From Cyanobacteriota bacterium (GTDB lineage Bacteria > Cyanobacteriota > Cyanobacteriia > CACIAM-69d): DNA of 64,000 bases. This document shows, piece after piece, positions 55,756 through 64,000 of this stretch. Under the pieces are notes generated by a model. It was not told where the DNA came from. It worked only from the letters and a program-made list of their open reading frames with translations, and ran no database searches. The DNA lies in assembly GCA_022402445.1 (NCBI GenBank), contig JAKRSF010000004.1, positions 498,120 to 562,119 of the forward strand, written 5' to 3'. Made by a program: the position numbers and the translations under genes. The first letter of the stretch is position 1, and every line of letters starts with the position of its first letter.

Positions 55756-57984
55756 TTAGAACAAAGTGATGTCGTTGAAGTCGATGGTCGCCGCCACCGG
55801 GTTGCCACCATTGAGGATTTGCAGGAACGGAATTGGCAGACGATTCGCTGCAGCCGGGGTGATCGTCGTGCCGTCGGTGCTGATTGCGATCGACCGGGCA
55901 GTAGTCGAAGGGGTAAAGGTGTAGTACGTCTGGACAAAGCCGAACGTTCCGGCGCCGCCTGTCCCAAAGCTGGTGAAGGAGAGTGCAGTATTCGTCCCAG
56001 TCACCGATGCCAGAGTCCCGCCATTCGCCTGTGCAGCAGTGCCGGTGTAAAACACAGCAGAGCTGAACACCGACGTGCTGCCAAAGGTCGAAACCGATTT
56101 GAGGTTCGTACCTGCCGACTGGGTTCCCATAAAGTAAAGAACACCGGTCTGCGAGTCGTAGGTCAGGTTCGTGTTGGCGAAAGCACCGGCACTAGCTGAC
56201 GCTGTACCAATCGTTGCACCACCACTGGCCGCGCTAAGGCCAAGCATGCTTGCCTGGATTGCGATCTTGTCGGTGCCATCCTCAAAGTCCGTGATGACGT
56301 CGAAACCAGAGGTTGAGTATCCGTATCCGGTTGCAGCAAGGTTTCCACCCGGAGCAAAGGAAGTGCCATTACCCACACCGAAGTTGCCAACTGTGTTGGT
56401 ACCAAAGGCGATGCGTAGTTCCTCACCAATACCCGGCGGCGGGGTTGTCGTGAACCGTACATCGCTCACGATGGTTCCACCATTGATAAAACCAATGGAG
56501 CCGTTGCTGGAGAACAGGAACTGGGGTAGGTTAGTCCCCGTAGCTGCACCTGAGAAAGTACCAACCGTATTGCCAATAGCAATAGCGGTGCCGTTGACGA
56601 AGGTACCTTGGGTCGCCGCGGCACCAAAGGTTTGACCGGAGCCAAGGGAGTTACCGCCGCCGCCCCCATAGGTATAGGTTAGGAATAGAGCGGAGCCTCC
56701 AATGATGCTGTTCGAGAAAGAACCTCTCCCTACTGCATCAAGGTTTCCTCCCCGGAATAGAAACACATCTGCGCCTAATCCGCCGGTCAAGGTGTCAGAT
56801 GCAGCCAAGCCTTCAATGGTGTCGTTGCCTGAACCACCGACCAGGACGTCTGCATTCGGCGTGCCGACGATGTTGCCGACTGCGCCAATTTGAACCGGGC
56901 CGCCAATAATGGTGTCGCCTGCCGCCGCACCCACAACCGTATCGGTCGGGGTTGCACGGACCGTCTCTTGACCCGAACCCAGAATGATGTAGTTACCGCC
57001 GGTGCTGGTGATCGAGTTGTTGCCACCGCTGGTGGCACCATCAATCGTGTTGCCCGAGCCTGCGCCCGAAGCGTTGACGGTTTGGGCACCAATGCCGGAG
57101 CCCAATTTGACCAGGTTGTTGGCTGCGCCGCTGCCGAGGACGAAGCTGTTCGCTTCCGAACCACCGTCCGTCAGCGTGTTACCAGAGCCGGTGGCCGTCA
57201 GCGTGTCAGAGCCAGCGCCGCCGTCCACCGTGGAGTTGCCGCTTACGCGAATTGCGTCGTTGCCCAGGTCGCCGAACACCTGAGCGCCTGCGGCGGTAAT
57301 GGAGTCGTTGCCTTTGCCGCCCCGGATGGTGTCGCCGGTGCTACCGGTGATCACGTCGTTGCCGCCGTTACCGAAGACCAGGTTACGACCGCCACTGGTG
57401 ATGGTGTCGTTACCATCTGCGTCGTTTTTGGCCAAGTCGGCAGAGCCGCCGAAGAGGGTTGCGCCACCGTTGCTGCCGGTGGAGATGATTTTGTCATCGC
57501 CCAAGTCGCCGTAGGCCAACAGGGCAAAAGAGCCGACTTCCAGGCAGTCGTTGCCTTGGCCACCGAACAGCGTATCCTGACGGTTCTTGGCCACCAGGGT
57601 ATCGTTCCCGGCGTTGCCAAACAGGAGGCTGTTGCCACCGGGGGCTGCCACCAGGCTGTCGTTGCCGTCGCCACCGTTCATGGTGTCGCTGCCGCCGAGG
57701 CCGCCACCCAGGACAGAGGTGGTCGATTCACCCACCAGGGTGTCGTTGCCCAGGTCGCCGAACATCAGCGAGCCGCCGGAGCTGATCAGGACGTCGTTGC
57801 CCTGACCGCCGTACATCGTGTCGCCAGCAGCGCGGGACCGCAGGGTGTCTTCCCCTTGGTTTCCGTTCAGCAAGCTCTTGCCGTCTTGGCTGCCGGTCAA
57901 GTTGTCGTTGGCACCAAGACCAAATAGGGTGTCAATCCCAGACCCAAGCAGGGTATTCGGGAGTTCATTACCGATCTGAGTCAC
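55756..57984 (-). CDS. RTX-type calcium-binding repeat protein
   Basis: A 742-residue Gly/Asn/Asp/Thr-rich protein. The first 420 residues hold many nonapeptide-like units, for example GGQGNDVLI, GDLGNDTLV, GNAGNDTLV, GGQGNDCLE, GNGGNDVIT and GGLGADVFLF, which bind calcium in a beta-roll. The rest is a Ser/Thr/Gly-rich beta domain that includes VITDFEDGTDKIAI, typical of type I exported proteins, and ends TIDFNDITLF. No N-terminal signal peptide, as expected for type I export. GTG 57984 is preceded by GAGGAG. The neighbouring exporter makes it the likely substrate. HIP1 sites appear absent from the gene although its surroundings are rich in them. Confidence 0.9.
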   Translation of the reverse strand: MTQIGNELPNTLLGSGIDTLFGLGANDNLTGSQDGKSLLNGNQGEDTLRSRAAGDTMYGGQGNDVLISSGGSLMFGDLGNDTLVGESTTSVLGGGLGGSDTMNGGDGNDSLVAAPGGNSLLFGNAGNDTLVAKNRQDTLFGGQGNDCLEVGSFALLAYGDLGDDKIISTGSNGGATLFGGSADLAKNDADGNDTITSGGRNLVFGNGGNDVITGSTGDTIRGGKGNDSITAAGAQVFGDLGNDAIRVSGNSTVDGGAGSDTLTATGSGNTLTDGGSEANSFVLGSGAANNLVKLGSGIGAQTVNASGAGSGNTIDGATSGGNNSITSTGGNYIILGSGQETVRATPTDTVVGAAAGDTIIGGPVQIGAVGNIVGTPNADVLVGGSGNDTIEGLAASDTLTGGLGADVFLFRGGNLDAVGRGSFSNSIIGGSALFLTYTYGGGGGNSLGSGQTFGAAATQGTFVNGTAIAIGNTVGTFSGAATGTNLPQFLFSSNGSIGFINGGTIVSDVRFTTTPPPGIGEELRIAFGTNTVGNFGVGNGTSFAPGGNLAATGYGYSTSGFDVITDFEDGTDKIAIQASMLGLSAASGGATIGTASASAGAFANTNLTYDSQTGVLYFMGTQSAGTNLKSVSTFGSTSVFSSAVFYTGTAAQANGGTLASVTGTNTALSFTSFGTGGAGTFGFVQTYYTFTPSTTARSIAISTDGTTITPAAANRLPIPFLQILNGGNPVAATIDFNDITLF

Positions 57985-58299
57985 TTACTTCCACTCCTCT
58001 ACAATTTGCTGTAGCTGTAAAGTCCGTGCGCGAAGTTGATTGTTCAAAGAACCGACGATTCGACGCATAGTTCAGCGACAGAGAGCCCGTAGGCTACTAC
58101 AGATTCATACAGCCAGGGAAAGTCTACCCTAGATGTCTTCTCGCTGTCTAGCTAATGCTTCTGACCCCACAGGTTCTGTGATGGTTCCCTTGGGTTCCAA
58201 GATTGCTCCATTATTCTAGGGGATGCGCTGGAGATCCGGTGATGGGGACGTGGGGCCGATCGCGATCGCGGCGTTCGAGAGTTTGGGATTGAGGCATGT
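57985..58299. other. Divergent intergenic region between the RTX gene and uvrC
   Basis: About 315 bp, AT-richer than average in its left part. On the RTX side a short inverted repeat CTACA-GCAAAT-TGTAG (near 57998-58013) overlaps the ribosome site region, and TTGAAC lies near 58044. On the uvrC side GAGG precedes the ATG. No gene is seen. Confidence 0.35.
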
Positions 58300-60345
58300 A
58301 TGGGCGATCGCGGTGACGGTCAACGGGTGCTATTGCAGCGGCCCGAGGTGCTCGAAGGGCGACTGCGGGAAATTCCGGCGGAACCGGGGGTTTATCTGTT
58401 CCGCGATCGCGAGGGGCGAGTCCTATATATAGGCAAGTCCAAGCGGCTGCGATCGCGGGTGCGGTCCTATTTCCGTCCATTCTTCCGTGAGGATGGCCAG
58501 TCGCCCGCCCGTCATCTGCACACGCCGCGTCTGGAATTGATGGTGCGGCAGGTGGTGGATCTCGAATTCATCGTCACCGACACGGAGTCGGAGGCGCTGA
58601 TGCTGGAGGCGAATTTAATTAAGCGCCATCAGCCGCACTTTAACGTTCTCCTCAAGGACGATAAGAAATACCCATACCTCTGCATCACCTGGTCGGAGGA
58701 CTACCCGCGTCTGTTCATCACCCGCAAGCGCCGCCTCGGGGAGCCCCGCGATCGCTACTACGGCCCCTACACCGACGCCCACGGCCTGCGATCCACCCTG
58801 CAACTGGTGAAGCGACTGTTCCCGTTGCGCCAGCGCCCGCGACCCCTATTCAAGGACCGCCCCTGCCTGAACTACGACCTGGGCCGCTGTCCAGGGGTCT
58901 GTCAGGGTTTAATAGCGCCGGATGCCTATCGCCAGACGGTGCAGAAGGTGGCGATGGTATTCCAGGGGCGCACGGGGGAGTTGGTGGAGCAGCTCACGGC
59001 GCAAATGGAGGCGGCGGCGGCGGATCTGGAGTTTGAGCGGGCGGCGGTCCTGCGGGATCAGTTGCGGGGGCTGGACCAGTTGGGGCGCGATCATAAAGTT
59101 GCCCTGCCGGACGATCGCGTGTCCCGCGATGCGATCGCCCTGGCGACGGATGGGGTGGTGGCCTGCATTCAGCTTTTCCAGATCCGGGCGGGGCGGCTGG
59201 TGGGGCGATTGGGCTACACGGCCCAGGTACCTGAAGGCCATGGAACGCCTGCGGAGTCTGCGGATGGCCCAGACGCGGTACAGGATCTAGCCCTGGATCC
59301 GGCCCTAGGGGGGCAACTATTGCAGCGGGTGCTGGAAAATCACTACGGCCAGGTGGAGCCGGTGGAAATTCCGGCGGAGGTGACGGTGCAATATGCCCTG
59401 CCGGAGGGGGAGTTCCTGGCGGCGTGGCTGGCGGCGCGGCGGGGGCGACGGGTGGAAATCACGGTGCCCCAGCGGCAAACCAAGGCGGATTTGATTGCCC
59501 TAGTCGAGCGCAATGCCCACTATGAGCTGGCCCGCACCCGGCGATCAAGCGATCGCGACGGTCAAGCGTTGCAGGATTTGGCGACGGTGTTGGATCTGCC
59601 CACCCTGCCCCACTGGATCGAGTGCTACGACATTTCCCACATCCAGGGCTCCGATGCGGTGGCGTCGCGAGTGGTGTTCGTCGAGGGGCAGCCCGCCAAG
59701 CAGCATTACCGCCGCTACAAAATCCGCAGTGCTGAGGTGCGCCCCGGCCATTCGGACGACTTTGCCAGCATGGCAGAGGTGATCCGGCGGCGGTTCCGGG
59801 ACGGTCGCCCCCGCAGTGCCCCCAATGCGGCCCTGGCGGTGCTGGGGGATGGGGCGGGCCGCGATCGCGCCGATGACTGGCCGGATTTAGTGGTGGTGGA
59901 CGGGGGCAAGGGGCAACTGTCCGCCGCCGTGGCGGTGCTGCGGGATCTGGATCTGCTGGATGAGTTGCGGATTATTGGCCTTGCGAAACGGCAGGAGGAA
60001 ATTTTTCTACCGGGCCAGTCGGAATCCCTGCCCACGGATCCGGATCAGCCGGGAGTGCAGCTCCTGCGCCGGTTGCGGGACGAGGCCCACCGATTCGCCG
60101 TCAGCTTCCATCGCCAGCAGCGCCGCGATCGCATGACCCAATCGCGCCTGAGCGACATCCCCGGCCTCGGGCACCACCGCCAAAAGCAACTGCTGGCTCA
60201 CTTTCGCTCGATCGACTACATCCGCGAGGCCACCCCCGCCCAACTGGCGGAAGTCCCCGGCATCGGCCCCGCGATCGCCCAGCAGATCCACGGCTACTTC
60301 CACCCCCAGAACGCCCCAGAACCCGACGGCCCGAGCGCCCCTTAG
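58300..60345 (+). CDS. uvrC: Excinuclease ABC subunit C
   Basis: UvrC makes both incisions in nucleotide excision repair after UvrAB has found the lesion. The 681-residue protein has the full order: a GIY-YIG nuclease ([20 protein letters not shown] near 29-48), the Cys-rich region ([18 protein letters not shown]), the UVR domain ([17 protein letters not shown]), the RNase H-like nuclease ([29 protein letters not shown]) and a C-terminal helix-hairpin-helix pair ([17 protein letters not shown]). ATG 58300 has GAGG five bases upstream. Small Ala/Arg-rich insertions (about 510-525) are the only oddity. Confidence 0.96.
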   Translation: MGDRGDGQRVLLQRPEVLEGRLREIPAEPGVYLFRDREGRVLYIGKSKRLRSRVRSYFRPFFREDGQSPARHLHTPRLELMVRQVVDLEFIVTDTESEALMLEANLIKRHQPHFNVLLKDDKKYPYLCITWSEDYPRLFITRKRRLGEPRDRYYGPYTDAHGLRSTLQLVKRLFPLRQRPRPLFKDRPCLNYDLGRCPGVCQGLIAPDAYRQTVQKVAMVFQGRTGELVEQLTAQMEAAAADLEFERAAVLRDQLRGLDQLGRDHKVALPDDRVSRDAIALATDGVVACIQLFQIRAGRLVGRLGYTAQVPEGHGTPAESADGPDAVQDLALDPALGGQLLQRVLENHYGQVEPVEIPAEVTVQYALPEGEFLAAWLAARRGRRVEITVPQRQTKADLIALVERNAHYELARTRRSSDRDGQALQDLATVLDLPTLPHWIECYDISHIQGSDAVASRVVFVEGQPAKQHYRRYKIRSAEVRPGHSDDFASMAEVIRRRFRDGRPRSAPNAALAVLGDGAGRDRADDWPDLVVVDGGKGQLSAAVAVLRDLDLLDELRIIGLAKRQEEIFLPGQSESLPTDPDQPGVQLLRRLRDEAHRFAVSFHRQQRRDRMTQSRLSDIPGLGHHRQKQLLAHFRSIDYIREATPAQLAEVPGIGPAIAQQIHGYFHPQNAPEPDGPSAP

Positions 60346-60689
60346 GGAAAAGAGATTAAGAAACCTTAAGAAATCATTAATCGCCCACTGCTACGGTTTG
60401 GTAGTTCCGATTACGCACCGTTTGGGATCAACCCCCTAGGATAGGGGCGTGTCGGTCACCCCAGAATGGCCTTGCTCCGTCAGCAAACCGTAACATTTTG
60501 CCCGGTTCCAGGTCGTGGGCCTCGCGAGTTTTGGACGGCCCCATGGGCGGATTGACGGGGCGGCCGGATGACAATTTTGGGCCATCATCGGTCCTTGCGC
60601 TCCACCGGGGTTGCGTGGCGGGCTGCGCTAGCCTCAAGAACGATCGCCCGACGCGATCCCTTTTCTGTCCCCTTGCCCCCTGAGTTGCT
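60346..60689. promoter_or_regulatory. Intergenic region with phased TTAAG repeats
   Basis: About 340 bp between uvrC and the STAS gene. Just after the uvrC stop, TTAAGAAA recurs: TTAAG at 60356 and 60366, then ATTAAT at 60376, spaced ten and ten to eleven bases, i.e. on one face of the helix. Such phased direct repeats are typical of response regulator operators, but the distance of about 300 bp to the STAS gene is large. The rest has no plausible gene. Confidence 0.35.
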
Positions 60690-61085
60690 ATGGCCTTTAA
60701 CGCTTATCAGCCTTCGATTGTGCGCCTCTGTGGCCGACTGGATGCGGCGAGTTCCCAGGATTTGCGCGATCGCCTGGAGGCCGCGATCGCCCCGACCCAT
60801 CCCACCATTGGCCAGCAGCCCCCCTGGGCGATCGACCTGAGCGGGGTGGATTTCATTGACGGGGTGGGCCTTGCGACACTGGTGGCCCTCTACCGCCGCG
60901 CCCAGGAGCATCACCTGAGCCTGATGTTTATCAATCCCCAGCCGCCGGTCCGTCTGGTGTTTGAAATTGCCCAGATTGATCGGGTGTTTGATATCTACCC
61001 CAGCTATGAAGCCGCGATCGCGGCCTGGGAATCGGCCCGAGCGGCGGTGATCCAGCGGCCCAGAACCACCACCACCGCCGCCTAG
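60690..61085 (+). CDS. STAS-domain protein (anti-sigma factor antagonist type)
   Basis: A 131-residue single STAS domain. The core VRLCGRLDAASSQDLRDRLE and the phosphorylation-loop stretch WAIDLSGVDFIDGVGLATLV are clear; the loop has DGVG where SpoIIAA-type proteins have DSSG/DSTG, so the usual phosphorylated Ser is replaced by Gly (in FIDGVGL). Such proteins regulate partner-switching systems. No anti-sigma kinase gene is nearby. A Thr-rich tail ends the protein. The start is ATG 60690. Confidence 0.85.
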   Translation: MAFNAYQPSIVRLCGRLDAASSQDLRDRLEAAIAPTHPTIGQQPPWAIDLSGVDFIDGVGLATLVALYRRAQEHHLSLMFINPQPPVRLVFEIAQIDRVFDIYPSYEAAIAAWESARAAVIQRPRTTTTAA

Positions 61086-61119
61086 GAAGTTCGCCTCGGT
61101 TGCCTAGGGATAGCGGCCC

Positions 61120-61635
61120 CTAGGCATCAGAATCGGAAGCCGCCGTGGTGTCCCCCGCTGGCTCGAAGGTCAACGACGCGGAATTCATGCAGTAGCGCAG
61201 GCCCGTCGGGCGGGGGCCATCCTCAAACACATGGCCCAGGTGGGCATCGCAGGTGGCGCAAAGCACCTCGGTCCGCACCATGAACAGGGAGCGATCGCTC
61301 TCGGTAGCCACCGCCTCCGGGGAAATGGGAGCCCAAAAGCTCGGCCAGCCGGTCCCGGAATCGTACTTCGTCTCGGAGCGGAAGAGCTCACTGCCGCAGC
61401 ACACGCAGCGGTAGATGCCCTGCTGTTTATTGTCCCAATGCTGGCCCGTGAAGGCCCGTTCAGTGCCCTTTTTGCGGGTCACCTGAAACTGTTCGGGGGT
61501 CAGTTGCGCCTGCCATTCGGCATCGCTCTTAGCCACTTTGTTGGATGGGGTTGCGGAAGAAGCCATGGGTGCGTCGGGGGATGAATCAGCGGAATCGGCC
61601 TTTTGGGAAAAGAGGGAGGAAAAGAAGGAAGCCAC
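61120..61635 (-). CDS. msrB: Peptide-methionine (R)-S-oxide reductase
   Basis: MsrB repairs oxidised methionine (R form) in proteins. The 171-residue protein has the zinc CxxC pairs (CVCCG and CATC), the [13 protein letters not shown] motif and the catalytic Cys in [11 protein letters not shown]. The first 45 residues (Ser/Ala/Asp-rich) are an extension compared with compact MsrB and may be absent if ATG 61566 is used; the GTG at 61635 has AGGTGG upstream. It lies 113 bp downstream of the KtrA-like gene on the same strand. Confidence 0.93.
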   Translation of the reverse strand: MASFFSSLFSQKADSADSSPDAPMASSATPSNKVAKSDAEWQAQLTPEQFQVTRKKGTERAFTGQHWDNKQQGIYRCVCCGSELFRSETKYDSGTGWPSFWAPISPEAVATESDRSLFMVRTEVLCATCDAHLGHVFEDGPRPTGLRYCMNSASLTFEPAGDTTAASDSDA

Positions 61636-61748
61636 GGCACCACCTGAACGGGAATGGATCGGGCTCGGGACGGCGATCGCCCCTGGGCCTTGGCTTAATT
61701 TTGACGAATTGTCGTCGTCTTGGGGCGCTTCAGGGGGAATCCCCTGGC

Positions 61749-62486
61749 CTAGATTGGCAAATTGCTCAGGGCGCGGCGATTGCCAATGACCACCATCACC
61801 ATGCCCTGGCGCAGCCGCATGGACGGGTCCACATTCACATCAAAGCGCTCGCAGCGATCGGCCCCCGTGTCCGCCTCCTCCTGCACCGGCGCGCGGCTCA
61901 GGGCCAGCAGATTGATGCCATAGCGCGCCCGCAGTTGCAGTTCGGCGATGCTCTTGCCGTCAAATTCCTGGGGAACGATCACTTCCACAATGCTGCTATT
62001 GGCGTCGAGGTCCAGCCGCTCCAAAATATTCGGCTGCACCAGCGATCGCCCCACCTGGCAGCCCATTTCATGTTCCGGAAAGACAACCAGATCGGCCCCC
62101 ACCTTCCGCAGGAGTTTGCCGTGGATGTCGCTGGACGCCTTGGCGAGGACGTAGTTGACCCCCGCTTCCTTGAGGTTGAGGGTGGCGATTACGCTCGCTT
62201 CGATGTAGTTACCGATCGCCACGATCGCGGTTTCAAAGTCAAAAACCCCCGCCTCCTCCATGGCCAGTCGGTTCGTGGTGTCCAACTGGATGGCATGGGA
62301 CACGATGCGATCGTCGAGGGCTTGGGTAATGAGGCTTTCGCTGGAGTCAATCCCCAGCACCTCATAGCCCATCTGGTGCAACGTACTGCACACGGCCCGT
62401 CCAAAGCGCCCGAGCCCCAGCACCACGTACTGTTGCTTCTGGACACTCCGGAGCCGCTGTAAAAAACTAAGGGACGAAAGATTCAC
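61749..62486 (-). CDS. ktrA: TrkA-N/C domain regulatory subunit of a potassium transporter
   Basis: A 245-residue cytoplasmic regulator with a Rossmann RCK domain ([20 protein letters not shown], the GxGxxG-type NAD/ATP site) and a C-terminal TrkA-C domain ([20 protein letters not shown]). It gates the KtrB-type channel subunit, whose gene is not in the window. GTG 62486 was chosen over an upstream frame because AGGGAT precedes it and the family begins MNLSSLxFFxxLR; here [13 protein letters not shown]. Family knowledge links it to K+ and osmotic adaptation. Confidence 0.88.
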   Translation of the reverse strand: MNLSSLSFLQRLRSVQKQQYVVLGLGRFGRAVCSTLHQMGYEVLGIDSSESLITQALDDRIVSHAIQLDTTNRLAMEEAGVFDFETAIVAIGNYIEASVIATLNLKEAGVNYVLAKASSDIHGKLLRKVGADLVVFPEHEMGCQVGRSLVQPNILERLDLDANSSIVEVIVPQEFDGKSIAELQLRARYGINLLALSRAPVQEEADTGADRCERFDVNVDPSMRLRQGMVMVVIGNRRALSNLPI

Positions 62487-62652
62487 GACAATCCCTAAAC
62501 CCCATTGGGTAAGTGGTTTGGTGCCGCTGGGACACCTCTGGAGATTATCGGCTATTTCGCTGGCCCTGGGTGAGCCCCAAGGCCGTCCCTTGATCGACCA
62601 ACCGCCCTGCCCCATTCCGCCCCCGCGATCCTTGATCTTCCCAAGGGGCAAC

Positions 62653-62703
62653 GGGTTGGTGGCGGGCACTCGGGTCAGGCTTGGGAGACCCAACCCCTAC
62701 GGT
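62653..62703. repeat. Hairpin repeat with CCCCTACGGT tail
   Basis: An outer stem GGGTTGG (62653-62659) pairs with CCAACCC (62690-62696), and an inner alternative TTGGG-AGA-CCCAA (62681-62693) forms too. It ends CCCCTACGGT, the same ten bases as at the repeat near 21017. It lies in the gap between gatA and the ktrA-like gene. Confidence 0.5.
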
Positions 62704-62741
62704 GATGGAATTGACTACACGCCATTGTCCTAAAGTTGGTC

Positions 62742-64000
62742 CTAACTCCGGGCGATCGCGGGCACCCGCTGATGCCACTGGGTCGCCTGCTCATAGGCAT
62801 AGGCCACCTCTAGGATCCGCTGCTCCTGGAGCACATTGCCCACAATCTGCATCCCGATGGGCATCCCCGCCTCATCGTAGCCACAGGGCACGCTCAGGGC
62901 CGGCAGCCCCGCCAGGTTCACCGGAATCGTCATCAAATCCGACAGGTACATGGCCACGGGATCATCGGTCTTTTCACCCGCCTTGAAGGCCGTGGTGGGG
63001 GCCGTGGGGGAAATCAGCACATCCACCCGGGCAAATGCCTTCTCAAAGTCCTCTTTGATCAGGGTCCGCACCTGTTGAGCCCGCAGGTAGTAGGCGTCGT
63101 AATAGCCCGCCGATAGGGCATAGGTGCCGATCGCGATGCGCCGTTTCACCTCGGGTCCAAAGCCCTGGGCGCGGGTTTTGCCGTACATATCAATCAGATT
63201 GTCCGCATCCTCCGCCCGTGCGCCGAACTTCACGCCGTCGTAGCGGGCCAGGTTCGCCGATGCCTCCGACGGAGCAATGATGTAGTAGGTGGGCAGGCCG
63301 TAGCGGAAGCGCGGGCAGGAAATGACTTGGATTTCCGCCCCCAGTTCCTGCAAGGTTTCTAGGGCTTTTTCCACGGCGGTTTCCACCACGGAATCGAGCC
63401 CTGCCCCGAAGGTTTCTTTGATTACGCCGATTTTCAGTTGGCGCTTCGGCTTCAGGTCGGGCCGCAGGCTCTTGGCATAGCTGGGGATCGCCACGTTCAG
63501 ACTGGTGGAATCCTTCGGGTCGTAGCCCGCGATCGCCTCCAGCAGCAGGGCCGCATCCTCCACCGTCGCCCCGAACGGCCCCACCTGATCCAGCGACGAC
63601 GCAAAGGCAACCAAACCATAGCGGGACACCAGGCCATAGGTAGGTTTGAGGCCCACCACCCCGCAGAAGGCCGCCGGTTGACGGATCGATCCCCCCGTAT
63701 CGGAGCCGATGGAAATGGGGCATTCCGCCGCCGCCACCGCCGCCGCCGAGCCCCCCGACGAGCCCCCCGGCACCCGTTCGAGATCCCAGGGGTTGGCCGT
63801 CACCTGGAAGGCGGAATTTTCCGTGGAGCTGCCCATGGCAAATTCATCCAGGTTCGTTTTGCCCACCATCACGGCCCCGGCGTCGAAGAGCTTCTGGGTG
63901 ACCGTGGATTCGTAGGGCGGCACGAAGTTTTCCAGGATGCGCGACGCGCAGGTGGTGGGTACCCCCTTGGTACACATGTTGTCCTTGATGGCGATGGGGA
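62742..64000 (-). CDS. gatA: Glu-tRNA(Gln)/Asp-tRNA(Asn) amidotransferase subunit A, 5' end outside window
   Basis: GatA is the amidase of the GatCAB complex that converts Glu-tRNA(Gln) to Gln-tRNA(Gln). About 420 codons are visible of roughly 480; the N-terminal part lies beyond position 64000. The amidase signature is present: [33 protein letters not shown] and [18 protein letters not shown], with the Ser-cisSer-Lys triad (the Lys is probably in the AIKDN stretch at the very edge). The C-terminus [18 protein letters not shown] is typical. Confidence 0.95.
   Translation of the reverse strand, partial: PIAIKDNMCTKGVPTTCASRILENFVPPYESTVTQKLFDAGAVMVGKTNLDEFAMGSSTENSAFQVTANPWDLERVPGGSSGGSAAAVAAAECPISIGSDTGGSIRQPAAFCGVVGLKPTYGLVSRYGLVAFASSLDQVGPFGATVEDAALLLEAIAGYDPKDSTSLNVAIPSYAKSLRPDLKPKRQLKIGVIKETFGAGLDSVVETAVEKALETLQELGAEIQVISCPRFRYGLPTYYIIAPSEASANLARYDGVKFGARAEDADNLIDMYGKTRAQGFGPEVKRRIAIGTYALSAGYYDAYYLRAQQVRTLIKEDFEKAFARVDVLISPTAPTTAFKAGEKTDDPVAMYLSDLMTIPVNLAGLPALSVPCGYDEAGMPIGMQIVGNVLQEQRILEVAYAYEQATQWHQRVPAIARS

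Overview
The window comes from a GC-rich cyanobacterium. The HIP1 palindrome GCGATCGC occurs dozens of times on both strands, and many genes belong to families found mainly in cyanobacteria and plastids: DUF3611, DUF4090, DUF3155, a complex C (cytochrome b6) cofactor assembly protein, SLH-type porins and a Hik2/CSK-like kinase. An HpsE-type glycosyltransferase hints at a filamentous, gliding strain. I cannot name the species. No rRNA, tRNA, CRISPR array, prophage or intact transposase was recognised.

Layout. 1-9.4 kb: housekeeping and envelope genes (serS 3' part, DUF3611, purA, DUF4090, a TPM-domain membrane protein, an ExbB/ExbD proton-channel pair, DUF554, penicillin-binding protein 2). 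9.4-15.6 kb: a TPR protein, a GatD-like glutamine amidotransferase and a 1438-residue hybrid kinase (CHASE4-HAMP-PAS-GAF-HisKA-HATPase-REC-REC-HPt). 16-25 kb: a phosphorylase-kinase-like glucanase overlapping a sensor kinase, a complex C assembly protein, DUF3155, a Hik2-like kinase and prmA. 25-32 kb: metH, then hpsE, a GT4 glycosyltransferase and an ATP-grasp-like protein tightly packed. 32.8-38.1 kb: three tandem porin genes with nearly identical N-terminal modules. 38-43 kb: a phosphoribosyltransferase, a T2SSE_N-like protein, an M15 peptidase and a sensor kinase. 43-48 kb: an operon for dTDP-rhamnose (rfbC, rfbD, rfbA) with two glycosyltransferases. 48-58 kb: a type I secretion cluster (peptidyl-prolyl isomerase, ABC exporter with a degenerate C39 domain, HlyD adaptor), a methyltransferase-glycosyltransferase fusion and an RTX protein. 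58-64 kb: uvrC, a STAS protein, msrB, a KtrA-like protein and gatA (5' part missing).

How the genes may work together. The 43-58 kb stretch looks like a cell-surface module: activated rhamnose, several glycosyltransferases, a type I exporter and a probable RTX substrate lie side by side. Glycosylation of the exported RTX protein is an attractive but untested inference. The porins, PBP2, the M15 peptidase and the GatD-like protein are further envelope functions.

Limits. Family calls rest on motifs and remembered family features, not on a database search. Several starts were moved from the longest reading frame to GTG or TTG codons or internal ATGs because of ribosome binding sites or family N-termini. 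Promoters, leaders and repeats were found by eye. No unmistakably new system was found. The best candidates for a second look are the secretion/glycosylation neighbourhood, the modular porin array with its covarying leader hairpin, the ATP-grasp protein in the glycan cluster, and the His-tailed glucanase-kinase gene pair.
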